Assembly (NCBI RefSeq): GCF_023634845.1
Contig: NZ_JAMLJL010000020.1
Span: 1-64,000, forward strand
DNA from: Flavobacterium amniphilum
GTDB taxonomy: Bacteria > Bacteroidota > Bacteroidia > Flavobacteriales > Flavobacteriaceae
DNA: 64,000 bases
Direction of reading: 5' to 3'
Within the stretch, counting starts at the first letter, position 1. Each line of letters opens with the position of its first letter. Both the position numbers and the translations under genes were made by a program. The notes below the pieces were generated by a model. The model saw only the letters and a list, made by a program, of their open reading frames with translations, was not told the origin of the DNA and searched no databases. Shown piece after piece: positions 40,450-48,100 of the stretch.

Positions 40450-41034
40450 ATGGCTATTACTCAACTTCCTGACGCTTTACTAGTTAAGAACTACATTGAT
40501 GGTAATGAAGATGCATTGGCTGTCTTAATTGAAAGACATCAGTCAAAAATCTATGGTTTTATTTATTCCAAAGTTTTTGACAGAGATTTGGCAGATGATA
40601 TTTTCCAGGACACTTTTATCAAAGTAATCAAAACGCTAAAAAGTAATTCGTATAATGAAGAAGGTAAATTTTTACCATGGGTTATGCGGATTGCCCATAA
40701 TCTGATTATTGATACCTTCAGAAAAGATAAAAAAATGCCTTTTTACCGTGAAACGGAAGAGTTCTCGATTTTCTCCGTAATGGCCGACAATAGTCCGAAC
40801 GTAGAAAGTCAAATCATCACTGAACAAGTGGAAAATGATTTATTACGACTAATTGAAGAATTACCGACAGATCAAAAAGAAGTGCTGGAAATGCGTATCT
40901 ACCAAGACATGAGCTTTAAGGAAATTGCTGATTTAACAGGGGTTAGCATTAATACGGCTTTAGGAAGAATGCGCTACGCCTTATTGAACCTGAGAAGAAT
41001 TATAGAAAAAAATCAAATTATTTTGACCAATTAA
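40450..41034 (+). CDS. RNA polymerase sigma factor, ECF-like
   Basis: A protein of 194 residues. Region 2 (about 15-90) reads FIYSKVFDRDLADDIFQDTFIKVIK and WVMRIAHNLIIDTFRK. Region 4 (about 130-185) reads LPTDQKEVLEMRIYQDMSFKEIADLTGVSINTALGRMRYALLNLRR, a helix-turn-helix that would read a -35 element. There is no region 1 or 3. No membrane anti-sigma gene follows; instead a 47-residue ORF lies 50 bases downstream. It may be a stable general factor rather than a stress-released one. Regulon unknown. Confidence 0.9.
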   Translation: MAITQLPDALLVKNYIDGNEDALAVLIERHQSKIYGFIYSKVFDRDLADDIFQDTFIKVIKTLKSNSYNEEGKFLPWVMRIAHNLIIDTFRKDKKMPFYRETEEFSIFSVMADNSPNVESQIITEQVENDLLRLIEELPTDQKEVLEMRIYQDMSFKEIADLTGVSINTALGRMRYALLNLRRIIEKNQIILTN

Positions 41035-41084
41035 GCAATAAAGTGAAATAGGTTGCGTTAATACTGTAAATCTAATCAAATAGT

Positions 41085-41228
41085 ATGGCGAAACTTTACA
41101 CTAAAGAAAAAAATGTTGCTACCGAGATGTCTCCAAAAAAAGAAACAATCGATTTTATTTTAAGCTATTCAAAAGCATTAAAAATTGTTAAGGTAGGAAC
41201 CGAAGACTTTGAATTACATTCAAACTAA
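41085..41228 (+). CDS. 47-residue protein downstream of the sigma factor
   Basis: An ATG at 41085 opens a short frame ending with TAA at 41226-41228 just before a terminator hairpin. The product begins MAKLYTKEKNVATEM and contains ETIDFILSYSKALKIVK, an amphipathic helix, then GTEDFELHSN. It has no signal or cysteine. Position between the sigma factor gene and its terminator, plus a sensible composition, support a real gene. It may regulate or bind the sigma factor, but that is only inferred from position. Confidence 0.6.
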   Translation: MAKLYTKEKNVATEMSPKKETIDFILSYSKALKIVKVGTEDFELHSN

Positions 41229-41245
41229 AACAACTAATTTTTTCG

Positions 41246-41278
41246 AAAAAAAAACGCCTATTTAACGGCGTTTTTTTT
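41246..41278. terminator. terminator shared with the 3' end of nth
   Basis: ACGCC and GGCGT with flanking A and T runs form a stem around an 8-base loop. The nth stop codon (complement 41258-41260) lies inside it, so the hairpin also encodes the last residues of endonuclease III. Confidence 0.75.
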
Positions 41279-41920
41279 ATGGTATTCATCTAAGACTGTT
41301 TGCCTTCCGATGGTTTTGGTGATAATGTCCTTTTCCAGGTTCCAGCCACGCGCCGGTGAATATTCCCTACCGTACCAGATAATCTGTAAATGCAGATCAT
41401 TCCAGGTTTCTCTTGGGAATAATCGTTTGGCATCTGCTTCGGTTTGCTGTACATTTTTTCCGTTCGATAAATTCCAGCGGTGCATCAACCTGTGAATATG
41501 GGTGTCTACCGGAAAAGCAGGTACGCCAAATGCTTGACTCATCACAACACTGGCTGTTTTATGGCCAACTGCCGGTAAGGCTTCCAATGCTTCAAAACTC
41601 TCCGGAACTTCTCCGTTATGCTTTTCAATCAATATTTCGGATAATCCGTGGATTCCTTTAGATTTCATTGGAGAAAGTCCGCAAGGTTTGATGATTTCTT
41701 TGATTTCCTCTACCGATAATTTAACCATATCATACGGATTGTCTGCTTTGGCAAACAAAATAGGGGTAATCTGATTCACTCTCACATCTGTGCATTGTGC
41801 CGAAAGCAACACGGCAATCAGTAATGTATAAGGGTCTTTATGGTCTAACGGAATCGGGATTTCCGGGTATAATGTATTTAAAGTGTCGATTACAAACTGT
41901 ACTTTTTCGGCTTTGTTCAT
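41258..41920 (-). CDS. nth: endonuclease III without the iron-sulfur cluster
   Basis: A DNA glycosylase/AP lyase of 220 residues for oxidised pyrimidines. The helix-hairpin-helix LPAVGHKTAS contains the catalytic K121, and FPVDTHIHR contains D139, at the same places as K120 and D138 of the E. coli enzyme. The C-terminal Cys-x6-Cys-x2-Cys-x5-Cys cluster loop is absent: the region reads HLQIIWYGREYSPARGWNLEKDI with no cysteine, and the whole protein has only C43 and C80. The fold must be held another way. Divergent from the peroxiredoxin gene. Confidence 0.92.
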   Translation of the reverse strand: MNKAEKVQFVIDTLNTLYPEIPIPLDHKDPYTLLIAVLLSAQCTDVRVNQITPILFAKADNPYDMVKLSVEEIKEIIKPCGLSPMKSKGIHGLSEILIEKHNGEVPESFEALEALPAVGHKTASVVMSQAFGVPAFPVDTHIHRLMHRWNLSNGKNVQQTEADAKRLFPRETWNDLHLQIIWYGREYSPARGWNLEKDIITKTIGRQTVLDEYHKKNAVK

Positions 41921-42026
41921 TAAACGCTGAATTGATAATTGGTTATGCGAATGTATGATTTTAATCTAAGATTAGAAACCAATAAACTTCGTAACTTTGA
42001 TGCTCACAAACTTTGATAGCATATAA

Positions 42027-42479
42027 ATGACAACATTACAAAAAGGGGATAAGGCTCCTGATTTTTCGGCTGTCGATCAAGACGGTAAAATACATTCATT
42101 ATCAGATTATAAAGGAAAGAAACTGGTTGTTTTCTTTTATCCTGCTGCCAGTACGCCAAGTTGTACGATCGAAGTATGCAACCTTCGCGATAATTACGGA
42201 AAGTTTATTGCTGAAGGTTATGCTTTGTTAGGGGTTAGCGCCGATACAAAAAAGAAGCAGTCTAATTTTAAAAACAAACATGAATTGCCTTTTCCGCTTT
42301 TGGCTGATGAGGATAAAAAAGTGATCGAAGCTTTCGGTGTTTGGGGACCTAAAAAATTCATGGGTAGGGAATTTGACGGTATTCACCGTACCACTTTCAT
42401 AATAAATGAGAAAGGAATTATTGACGAAGTAATCTTAAAGGTGAAAACCAAAGAACACTCAGATCAGATCTTAAAATAA
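42027..42479 (+). CDS. bcp: thioredoxin-dependent thiol peroxidase (BCP/PrxQ)
   Basis: A peroxiredoxin of 150 residues that reduces organic peroxides and hydrogen peroxide. The peroxidatic cysteine is C46 in PAASTPSCTIEVC and the resolving cysteine is C51, five residues later as in atypical two-Cys PrxQ. The usual F-x-P-x-x-x-T-x-x-C motif reads YPAASTPSC. A TAACTTTG -7 box (41992-41999) lies 27 bases before the start. Confidence 0.94.
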   Translation: MTTLQKGDKAPDFSAVDQDGKIHSLSDYKGKKLVVFFYPAASTPSCTIEVCNLRDNYGKFIAEGYALLGVSADTKKKQSNFKNKHELPFPLLADEDKKVIEAFGVWGPKKFMGREFDGIHRTTFIINEKGIIDEVILKVKTKEHSDQILK

Positions 42480-42507
42480 AAAAGCAGGCTTTAAGCCTGC
42501 TTTTTTT
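42478..42507. terminator. bidirectional terminator after bcp
   Basis: AAAAAAGCAGGCT and AGCCTGCTTTTTT around TTA; it is shared with the convergent 42506-43984 gene. Confidence 0.9.
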
Positions 42508-43984
42508 ATACAGTTTCGGTTTCTACCGAATTGGATTCCTTAAAACCAAATAAATGGTCACGCTTGATAAGCTCTGCAATACCTTCCGGAAGCATTTCTT
42601 CCCATCCTGGTTTGTTTTTGCTGATCATTTTTAATACTTCCCTTGAGAATATCTTTAAGTGTGATTTGTCAAAGTCGGTAATGTCGATTACTTTTCCGTT
42701 GTAAGCAAAGAACTTGTACAGTTCTTTCATTCTCGGGTGTACTTTCAGGTTTTGCGAATTCAGGATTACTCCCTGTTCGTCTTCCATCGGGTATAAATAT
42801 ACTTTCAGGTCACGGTAAAATAATTTACCAAATGCTTCAAGGATTCCTCCGCTCAAGTGACGGTAGTATTTTTCGTCAAAGATGTCAACAAGGTTGTTTA
42901 CACCTAAAGCTAATCCCATTCTTTCTTTAGAGTAGTTAGAGAAGTACTCCACCACTTTAAAGTATTCCTGGAAGTTGGAAATCATTACGGTCTGCCCCAA
43001 TGAACACAGTAATTCGGCTCTGTCCATGAAGTCTCTTTCGTCAATTTCCCCATCCGAACGTAAATTCGAAAGGGTAATCTCAAAAACAACCAGTGTGTTT
43101 TCTTTCTTTACTTTATTCTCGTCAATGAACATTTGTAATGATTTCTCATACATGTCCATGTTTACTTTGGTTACCGGACGGAAACTTCCTCTCAGTGCCA
43201 AAATGTTTTTCTTATATAATACCGCAGCCGGTAGGATGTTTTTACCTGTTGGGTCAAACATTACCGCGTCGGTCATTCCGTTTTTAACTAACTGTAAACT
43301 CATCAAGCGGTTGTCTACATCAGCAAAACGCGGACCTGAGAAGTTGATGGTGTCAATCTCTAACTGGTCTCTGTCAATGTGGTCGTATAAATAACGTAAT
43401 AAACGTTTAGGGTCGTTGTATTTGTAGAAAGCTCCGTAAATTAAGTTAACACCAAGTTTTCCTAATGTTTCCTGTTGCAAACGTGCATCGGTTTCCTTAA
43501 ATCGGATGTGTAATAAAATTTCGTTGTAGGCTTCGTCCGGCTCGATCTGGTATTTGATACCAACCCATCCATGCCCTTTGTATTGCTTGGCAAAATCAAT
43601 GGTAGCCACTGTATTGGCATAACTGAAGAACATTTTTGAAGGGTGCTTTTCTCTTTTCAAGCGTTCTTCAATCAAATCTACTTCGTGATTCAGCATCTTC
43701 CGCAAACGGTTTTCAGTTACATAACGACCATCATCTTCTGCACCGTAAATGGCATCACTGAAATCCTTGTCATAAGCAGACATCGCCTTCGCAATTGTTC
43801 CGGATGAACCTCCGGCCCTGAAAAAGTGACGTACCGTTTCCTGACCCGCTCCAATTTCGGCAAATGTTCCGTAGATGTTTGCGTTTAGGTTGATTCTTAG
43901 GGCTTTATCACCAATTGATGGGATAGATTCAATGTCTTTGTCTCCTTTTAATTTTATTTCTCTTTCTAGGTTTTTCATCTTCAT
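42506..43984 (-). CDS. conserved uncharacterised protein, 492 residues
   Basis: A large soluble protein, no signal peptide, no membrane helix. It opens MKNLEREIKLKGDKDIESI, then LRINLNANIYGTFAEIGAGQETVRHFFRAGGSSGTIAKAMSAYDKDFSDAIYG, a very distinctive, conserved-looking stretch (about residues 28-80). Central segments FFSYANTVATIDF and HGWVGIKYQ also look constrained. I recall such proteins in Bacteroidetes carrying unreliable automatic names (TonB receptor, nucleotidyltransferase), neither supported by the sequence. It may start at 43984 or at the second ATG, 43978. Its promoter is well formed. No function is proposed. Confidence 0.75.
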   Translation of the reverse strand: MKMKNLEREIKLKGDKDIESIPSIGDKALRINLNANIYGTFAEIGAGQETVRHFFRAGGSSGTIAKAMSAYDKDFSDAIYGAEDDGRYVTENRLRKMLNHEVDLIEERLKREKHPSKMFFSYANTVATIDFAKQYKGHGWVGIKYQIEPDEAYNEILLHIRFKETDARLQQETLGKLGVNLIYGAFYKYNDPKRLLRYLYDHIDRDQLEIDTINFSGPRFADVDNRLMSLQLVKNGMTDAVMFDPTGKNILPAAVLYKKNILALRGSFRPVTKVNMDMYEKSLQMFIDENKVKKENTLVVFEITLSNLRSDGEIDERDFMDRAELLCSLGQTVMISNFQEYFKVVEYFSNYSKERMGLALGVNNLVDIFDEKYYRHLSGGILEAFGKLFYRDLKVYLYPMEDEQGVILNSQNLKVHPRMKELYKFFAYNGKVIDITDFDKSHLKIFSREVLKMISKNKPGWEEMLPEGIAELIKRDHLFGFKESNSVETETV

Positions 43985-43999
43985 TGACTAAATACCTTG

Positions 44000-44030
44000 C
44001 AAAGGTAATGAATGCGTTATTTTTTATCAA
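44000..44030 (-). promoter_or_regulatory. promoter of the 492-residue protein
   Basis: On the reverse strand TTG (complement 44028-44030), a 20-bp spacer and TACCTTTG (complement 44000-44007). It lies next to the divergent TACTTTTG box (44039-44046) of the metallo-hydrolase gene. Confidence 0.7.
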
Positions 44031-44038
44031 ATATTATT

Positions 44039-44046
44039 TACTTTTG
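44039..44046 (+). promoter_or_regulatory. -7 box of the metallo-hydrolase gene
   Basis: TACTTTTG, 17 bases before the TTG start codon at 44064. Confidence 0.5.
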
Positions 44047-44063
44047 TAAAAAAGCTTACCCAA

Positions 44064-44828
44064 TTGAAAATTTACTTCTTAGGTACTGGCACTTCCCAAG
44101 GCGTTCCCGTGATCGGGAGCGACCATCCTGTTTGCCTTAGCAACGATCCTAAAGACAACCGGTTACGTGTTGCTGTCTGGATCGAATGGGGGAATCATTC
44201 TTTTGTAATCGACTGTGGACCTGATTTCAGGCAACAGATGCTTTCGTCTAAATGCCACAAAATAGATGCCATTTTTTTTACGCATGAACATGCTGATCAT
44301 ACAGCCGGTCTGGATGATATCCGCCCTTTTTTCTATAAACAGGGTGATATTCAGATTTACGGACACGAGCGTGTGCTGGTGAACTTGGAAAAACGCTTCG
44401 ATTATATTTTTGCAACCGAAGACCGTTATCCCGGAGCTCCTGCTGTAAACGCGATTGAAGTGGTCAATGATGAAAATATCGTTTTTGATGATAAGGAGAT
44501 TATACCTATTAATGCCATGCACGGTAATTTACAGGTCTTCGGTTACCGTCTCGGAAATTTTGCCTACCTGACGGATGTAAAAACGGTTCCGGCCGAAGAA
44601 TTACACAAATTGGAGAATGTCGAGGTCTTAGTAGTGGATGCCTTACGTATCGACCCGCATCCTACGCACTTTAATCTGGAGGAAGCACTGGATTTTATCC
44701 ATATGATCCAACCCAAAAAGGCATACCTTACGCACATCAGCCATGCACTTGGTTTTCATGAGGAGATCCAGAAGCAGCTGCCGGAAAATGTTTTTTTAGC
44801 TTATGATAATTTACAAATCAATTTATAG
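44064..44828 (+). CDS. metallo-beta-lactamase-fold hydrolase, PhnP-like
   Basis: A cytosolic hydrolase of 254 residues with two metal ions. The core motif is FFTHEHADHTAG (H74, H76, D78, H79); a further histidine occurs in NAMHGNL and the last in YLTHISHALG. N-terminal FLGTGTSQGVPVIG and cysteine-containing VCLSN fit the PhnP/ElaC-related phosphodiesterase branch. Starts at TTG, since the family begins at this strand and no ATG is available. The next gene starts 3 bases after the stop. Substrate unknown; a cyclic or phosphodiester-containing metabolite is likely. Confidence 0.87.
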   Translation: MKIYFLGTGTSQGVPVIGSDHPVCLSNDPKDNRLRVAVWIEWGNHSFVIDCGPDFRQQMLSSKCHKIDAIFFTHEHADHTAGLDDIRPFFYKQGDIQIYGHERVLVNLEKRFDYIFATEDRYPGAPAVNAIEVVNDENIVFDDKEIIPINAMHGNLQVFGYRLGNFAYLTDVKTVPAEELHKLENVEVLVVDALRIDPHPTHFNLEEALDFIHMIQPKKAYLTHISHALGFHEEIQKQLPENVFLAYDNLQINL

Positions 44829-44831
44829 TTT

Positions 44832-45296
44832 ATGAGAAAGTTACTTTTATACGGATTCATTTTTTCAGTGTTGGTGAATATCTTCCAACTGATGTATGCC
44901 ACTAAAAAATCCAATTTTGAAGGGGATAACCATGAAAAGTACAAGGCAAAAATGAAGGATACAATTGCTAAAATTGTTGCCGATAAAGAGGAAGGGGACT
45001 ATTTTTCATTGGCTCATAACGACAACGCCATTAATTATTATGACGGAATAGATGTTAATCAGTTGATGCCGCAAATCAAAGAACAATTGATGGAGTACAA
45101 TAACAATCCGAAAGGGAATCCTTTGATTTCGTATGACGGAATGGTACTCAATAAAGTCCGTTTCCTCAACCACAGATGGATCATTGCCGATTTTACCGGT
45201 GAAGCGGGATGGGGGGAAATCATCATTAAATATTTTGTGGAAAAAGACGGTAAGGCAACTTTCGAACCTGCCGAAACATTATTGTATCCAAGATAA
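44832..45296 (+). CDS. unknown protein with N-terminal membrane anchor
   Basis: A protein of 154 residues: one hydrophobic helix (residues 4-22, LLLYGFIFSVLVNIFQLMYA) and a soluble, mixed alpha/beta domain (about 30-154). ADKEEGDYFSLAHNDNAINYY and WIIADFTGEAGWGEIIIKYFVEKDG are the most distinctive parts. No family recognised. It is co-transcribed with the metallo-hydrolase and ends at a strong terminator. Confidence 0.7.
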   Translation: MRKLLLYGFIFSVLVNIFQLMYATKKSNFEGDNHEKYKAKMKDTIAKIVADKEEGDYFSLAHNDNAINYYDGIDVNQLMPQIKEQLMEYNNNPKGNPLISYDGMVLNKVRFLNHRWIIADFTGEAGWGEIIIKYFVEKDGKATFEPAETLLYPR

Positions 45297-45325
45297 ACAG
45301 TAAGTATAAAATAGAGTAATACCTA

Positions 45326-45354
45326 AACAGCCGGTGAAAAACCGGCTGTTTTTT
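45326..45354 (+). terminator. terminator of the metallo-hydrolase operon
   Basis: AACAGCCGGT and ACCGGCTGTT around GAAAA, then TTTTG. The open frame starting at 45334 lies inside this hairpin and is not a gene. Confidence 0.9.
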
Positions 45355-45366
45355 GTTTTGTCAATT

Positions 45367-45639
45367 TTGCCGCTTGTGGAGCTTCTATTGCTGCTTGTTG
45401 AGCCTCTGTTGTCTATTGTGGAGTCAATATTGCTGCTTGTTGGGCTTCTGTTGTCTATTGTGGAGTCAGTATTGTTGCTTGTAGAGCCTCAATTGCTGCT
45501 TGTGGAGCCTCTGTTGTCTATTGTGGAGTCAATATTGTTGCTTGTGAAGCCTCGATTACCGCTTGTGGAACCAACATATTTTATTGTGGAGGCAATATGT
45601 TTTATTGTGGAGCCAATATATTTTATTGTGGAACTAATA
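45367..45639. repeat. 21-bp tandem repeat array (13 units)
   Basis: Thirteen consecutive 21-bp units start at 45367, with core GCTTGTGGAGCCT or TCTATTGTGGAGTC. Two subtypes alternate partly (units at 45409, 45451 and 45514 share TTGTCTATTGTGGAGTCA). The last three are of a third kind (TTTTATTGTGGA). Because 21 is a multiple of three the forward strand has an open frame with LLVEPLLSIVES-like repeats, but it lacks a start signal. The spacer on to 45845 carries clustered ACTAATCACT and CTAAGGACTAAG words. Confidence 0.9.
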
Positions 45640-45651
45640 GCATCAATGATG

Positions 45652-45842
45652 GACTACTAAGGACTAAGTGCTAATCACTCTTTACTAATCACTACTCCCT
45701 CATTGTTGAAACTCTATTTTTAAAATAAAAGTACTAAGGACTAAGTGCTATAGACTAATTACTAGTCACTACTCACCATTGTTGAAGCTCTCTTTCAAAA
45801 ATAAAAACCACTAATTACTTGTTACTAATCACTAAGTACTAA
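45652..45842. repeat. cluster of degenerate ACTAATCACT / CTAAGGACTAAG words
   Basis: Short related words are repeated many times in both flanks of the 573-base spacer: CTAAGGACTAAGTGCTAATCACT at 45657 onward and again at 45734 onward, then CTAATTACTAGTCACTACTCACC and TTACTAATCACTAAGTACTAA. The same words occur near 12067-12105, 16235-16275, 16377-16425, 16606-16672 and 50100-50190. Confidence 0.75.
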
Positions 45843-45845
45843 AAT

Positions 45846-45873
45846 AAAAATGACTCCGGATGGAGTCATTTTT
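45846..45873 (-). terminator. terminator of the BatA-like operon
   Basis: AAAAATGACTCC and GGAGTCATTTTT around GGAT. Overlaps the esterase stop codon. Confidence 0.88.
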
Positions 45874-46522
45874 ACATCGTATCATTCAGCCAATTCCTGA
45901 AATCGTAAAAATTCTGCGGCGCCACACCATGACCCACCGGATACTCTTTATAAATGTTTTTAATGCCTAAGTTGTCAAGGATTGGTTTTGCCTTGCGGGC
46001 CCATTCCACCGGAACAACCTGATCCACATTACCGTGTGAAGCAAAAATCTGTAGATTGCTGAAGTCATTCGTTTGGTAATTGTCTACTGCTATCTCTTCA
46101 TTGAAATAACCGCTCATTCCCACCACACGTTGTACTTTCTGCGGATAGGACATCGCAACCGAATAACTCAGGATACACCCCTGACTGAAACCTACCAATG
46201 TTGCCTTTTCTGCATCCAAAGGATAAGTTGCTACCAGTTCATCAATGAATTTCACGATAAGATCCCTTGATTCACGGGCTTGGTCTAAATCAGAGAACTT
46301 GTTTTCATCTGCATCAAAATTGATCGCATACCAGGCATAACTTCCGTACATCATATCATAAGGGGCACGGGCCGAAATAACATAATATTCTTCAGGTAAC
46401 TCAGTTGCAAACGAAAATAAATCTTCTTCGTTGCTTCCGTAACCGTGTAATAAAACTAAAAAAGGGTTTTTGTCAAGTTTTACCTTCGGTTCTCTGACCA
46501 AATGGTGTAAGGATAAGCTCAT
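45872..46522 (-). CDS. alpha/beta-hydrolase esterase (phospholipase/carboxylesterase family)
   Basis: A cytosolic serine esterase of 216 residues. FLVLLHGYGSNEEDL supplies the oxyanion hole, S113 in LVGFSQGCILS is the nucleophile, the aspartate is in HGNVDQVVPVE and the histidine in PVGHGVAP. It belongs to the carboxylesterase 2/acyl-protein-thioesterase-like group. Its ATG directly follows the DUF4870 stop (TAAATG). Substrate unknown. Last gene of a four-gene operon. Confidence 0.88.
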   Translation of the reverse strand: MSLSLHHLVREPKVKLDKNPFLVLLHGYGSNEEDLFSFATELPEEYYVISARAPYDMMYGSYAWYAINFDADENKFSDLDQARESRDLIVKFIDELVATYPLDAEKATLVGFSQGCILSYSVAMSYPQKVQRVVGMSGYFNEEIAVDNYQTNDFSNLQIFASHGNVDQVVPVEWARKAKPILDNLGIKNIYKEYPVGHGVAPQNFYDFRNWLNDTM

Positions 46523-46846
46523 TTAGATATTTTTAAAAATTTTTTGAAAGAAGTTGCCCAATATCGGAATTGCTTTGGTTTCTCCATTGGCAGCAGTAAC
46601 TAATCCGTAAACGCATAAAACGGAAATGAAAATCCACATGGAAATGGTGACCATCGGAAAGTTGAAATTTGAAATCAACAATCCTAAGGCAACAAAGCAG
46701 ATTGTTAATCCTAATCCCTGTCTGATATGGAAGGAAGCAAATTTGTTTTTACTTTCCGAATTCATCGATAAGGCAATTAAGGGCCCGATAAATAAAATAT
46801 AACTGATAATGGCTGCGTTTTTGCCTTGTTTGATTTCGTCCTGCAT
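46523..46846 (-). CDS. Tic20/DUF4870-like small membrane protein
   Basis: A protein of 107 residues with three to four hydrophobic helices. AIISYILFIGPLIALSMNSESKNKFASFHIRQGLGLTI contains the FHxxQ motif after helix 1 that marks the DUF4870/Tic20-like group. Function unknown. The ATG abuts the stop of the dihydroorotase-like gene upstream and its stop abuts the esterase start, so all are translationally coupled. Confidence 0.8.
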   Translation of the reverse strand: MQDEIKQGKNAAIISYILFIGPLIALSMNSESKNKFASFHIRQGLGLTICFVALGLLISNFNFPMVTISMWIFISVLCVYGLVTAANGETKAIPILGNFFQKIFKNI

Positions 46847-48100
46847 TTATGATAAAACTAATTGTTGGTTATTGTAAATTCCGTATACTTTTCCTTTTAA
46901 ATTACTTCCAAGGAAAGCTGAATTCTTCGATTTTGAAAGGATATTTTCCAAAGTGAATGTCGATTCTCCTTCCGGATTGAAGAATGTAAGGTTTGCGGTA
47001 GTTCCTTCTTTGATTTCAATTGCATCTAATCCGAAAATGGTTCTTCCTGCTGTTAATTTACCGATGATGGTTTCTGTTGGTAAAACAGTCTGTAACGCCC
47101 CGAATGCACTTTCCAAACCGATGGTTCCGTTTTTGGCCAAATCAAACTCTAGTTTTTTGAATTCCACATCTATCGGATTATGATCAGAAGTAATACAGTC
47201 GATTGTATGGTCCAAAACACCGTTGATCAAAGCTTCTCTGTCTTTTTCTGTTCGTAGTGGCGGTGTTAACCTGAAGTTGGAATCAAAAGCTTTTAAAACA
47301 TCATCGGTGAAAACCAATTGATGAACGGCTACACTGCAGCTAACGTTTAATCCTTTTGCTTTTGCTTCGCGGATCAGTTCAACTGATTTGGCTGAGGAAA
47401 CTGTTGGGATGTGTAATTTTCCCCCTGTGTATTCCAGTATGAAAAGATTGCGGGCAATGATTAATTCTTCTGCCAGTGAAGGAATACCTTTTAAACCCAA
47501 TTGGGTTGAAGTAATGCCCTCGTTCACAATTCCTTTTCCTTTGATGTTGTTGTCTTGTGAAAAAGCAATTACTTTTCCGTCAAAATCTTGTGTGTATTGC
47601 AGGGCAACTTTGAGTAAATTGGCATTGTCCAGACTTTTATTGTAATCCCCGAAAACAACCGCTCCGGCGTTTTTCATGTCAAATAGTTCGGCTAATTCAA
47701 TTCCGTCACTGTTTTTGGTTAAAGCTCCGATAGGGTATAATTCAGTGGCTGCTCCGTTTGCTTTTTGCTTTACAAAATGTACCTGCGACTGGTTGTCTAT
47801 AACCGGGTTTGAATTGGGCTGTAATGCTATTCCGGTAAATCCTGATTTTGCAGCAACCAGTAATCCGTTGCTGATGGTTTCGCGTTCTTCAAAGCCTGGT
47901 TCTCCAAGTGAAACACTAATGTCAAACCATCCGGGTGAAACATGCGCATTTGGGAGTTCAATTTCCTGAAAGCCGTCTTCTGATTGAATTGAATTTCCTA
48001 TTTTTTCAATTTTACCGTGACTGATTTTAATGTCGACCACTTGGTTATGAAGGGGATTTTTAGATTCAATAATTCGGGCGTTTCTGATAATTAAGCTCAT
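46847..48100 (-). CDS. dihydroorotase-like protein lacking the HxH metal site
   Basis: An amidohydrolase-fold protein of 417 residues. The overall pattern matches type I dihydroorotase: LPNAHVSPGWFDISVSLGEPG, ALQPNSNPVI, SCSVAVHQL, CITSDHNPID and the final small beta domain. In an active enzyme the first motif is DxHxHLREPG; here S62 and S64 replace both histidines. It resembles the non-catalytic dihydroorotase that is a structural partner of aspartate transcarbamylase. A catalytic role is therefore doubtful, although other metal arrangements are possible. The start overlaps the BatA-like stop by 4 bases (ATGA). Confidence 0.82.
   Translation of the reverse strand: MSLIIRNARIIESKNPLHNQVVDIKISHGKIEKIGNSIQSEDGFQEIELPNAHVSPGWFDISVSLGEPGFEERETISNGLLVAAKSGFTGIALQPNSNPVIDNQSQVHFVKQKANGAATELYPIGALTKNSDGIELAELFDMKNAGAVVFGDYNKSLDNANLLKVALQYTQDFDGKVIAFSQDNNIKGKGIVNEGITSTQLGLKGIPSLAEELIIARNLFILEYTGGKLHIPTVSSAKSVELIREAKAKGLNVSCSVAVHQLVFTDDVLKAFDSNFRLTPPLRTEKDREALINGVLDHTIDCITSDHNPIDVEFKKLEFDLAKNGTIGLESAFGALQTVLPTETIIGKLTAGRTIFGLDAIEIKEGTTANLTFFNPEGESTFTLENILSKSKNSAFLGSNLKGKVYGIYNNQQLVLS

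Noticed and set aside
45334-45660. Open frame of 108 codons rich in Leu/Val/Glu repeats on the forward strand
   Set aside because: It starts inside a terminator hairpin and is only the 21-bp array read in a frame without stops.
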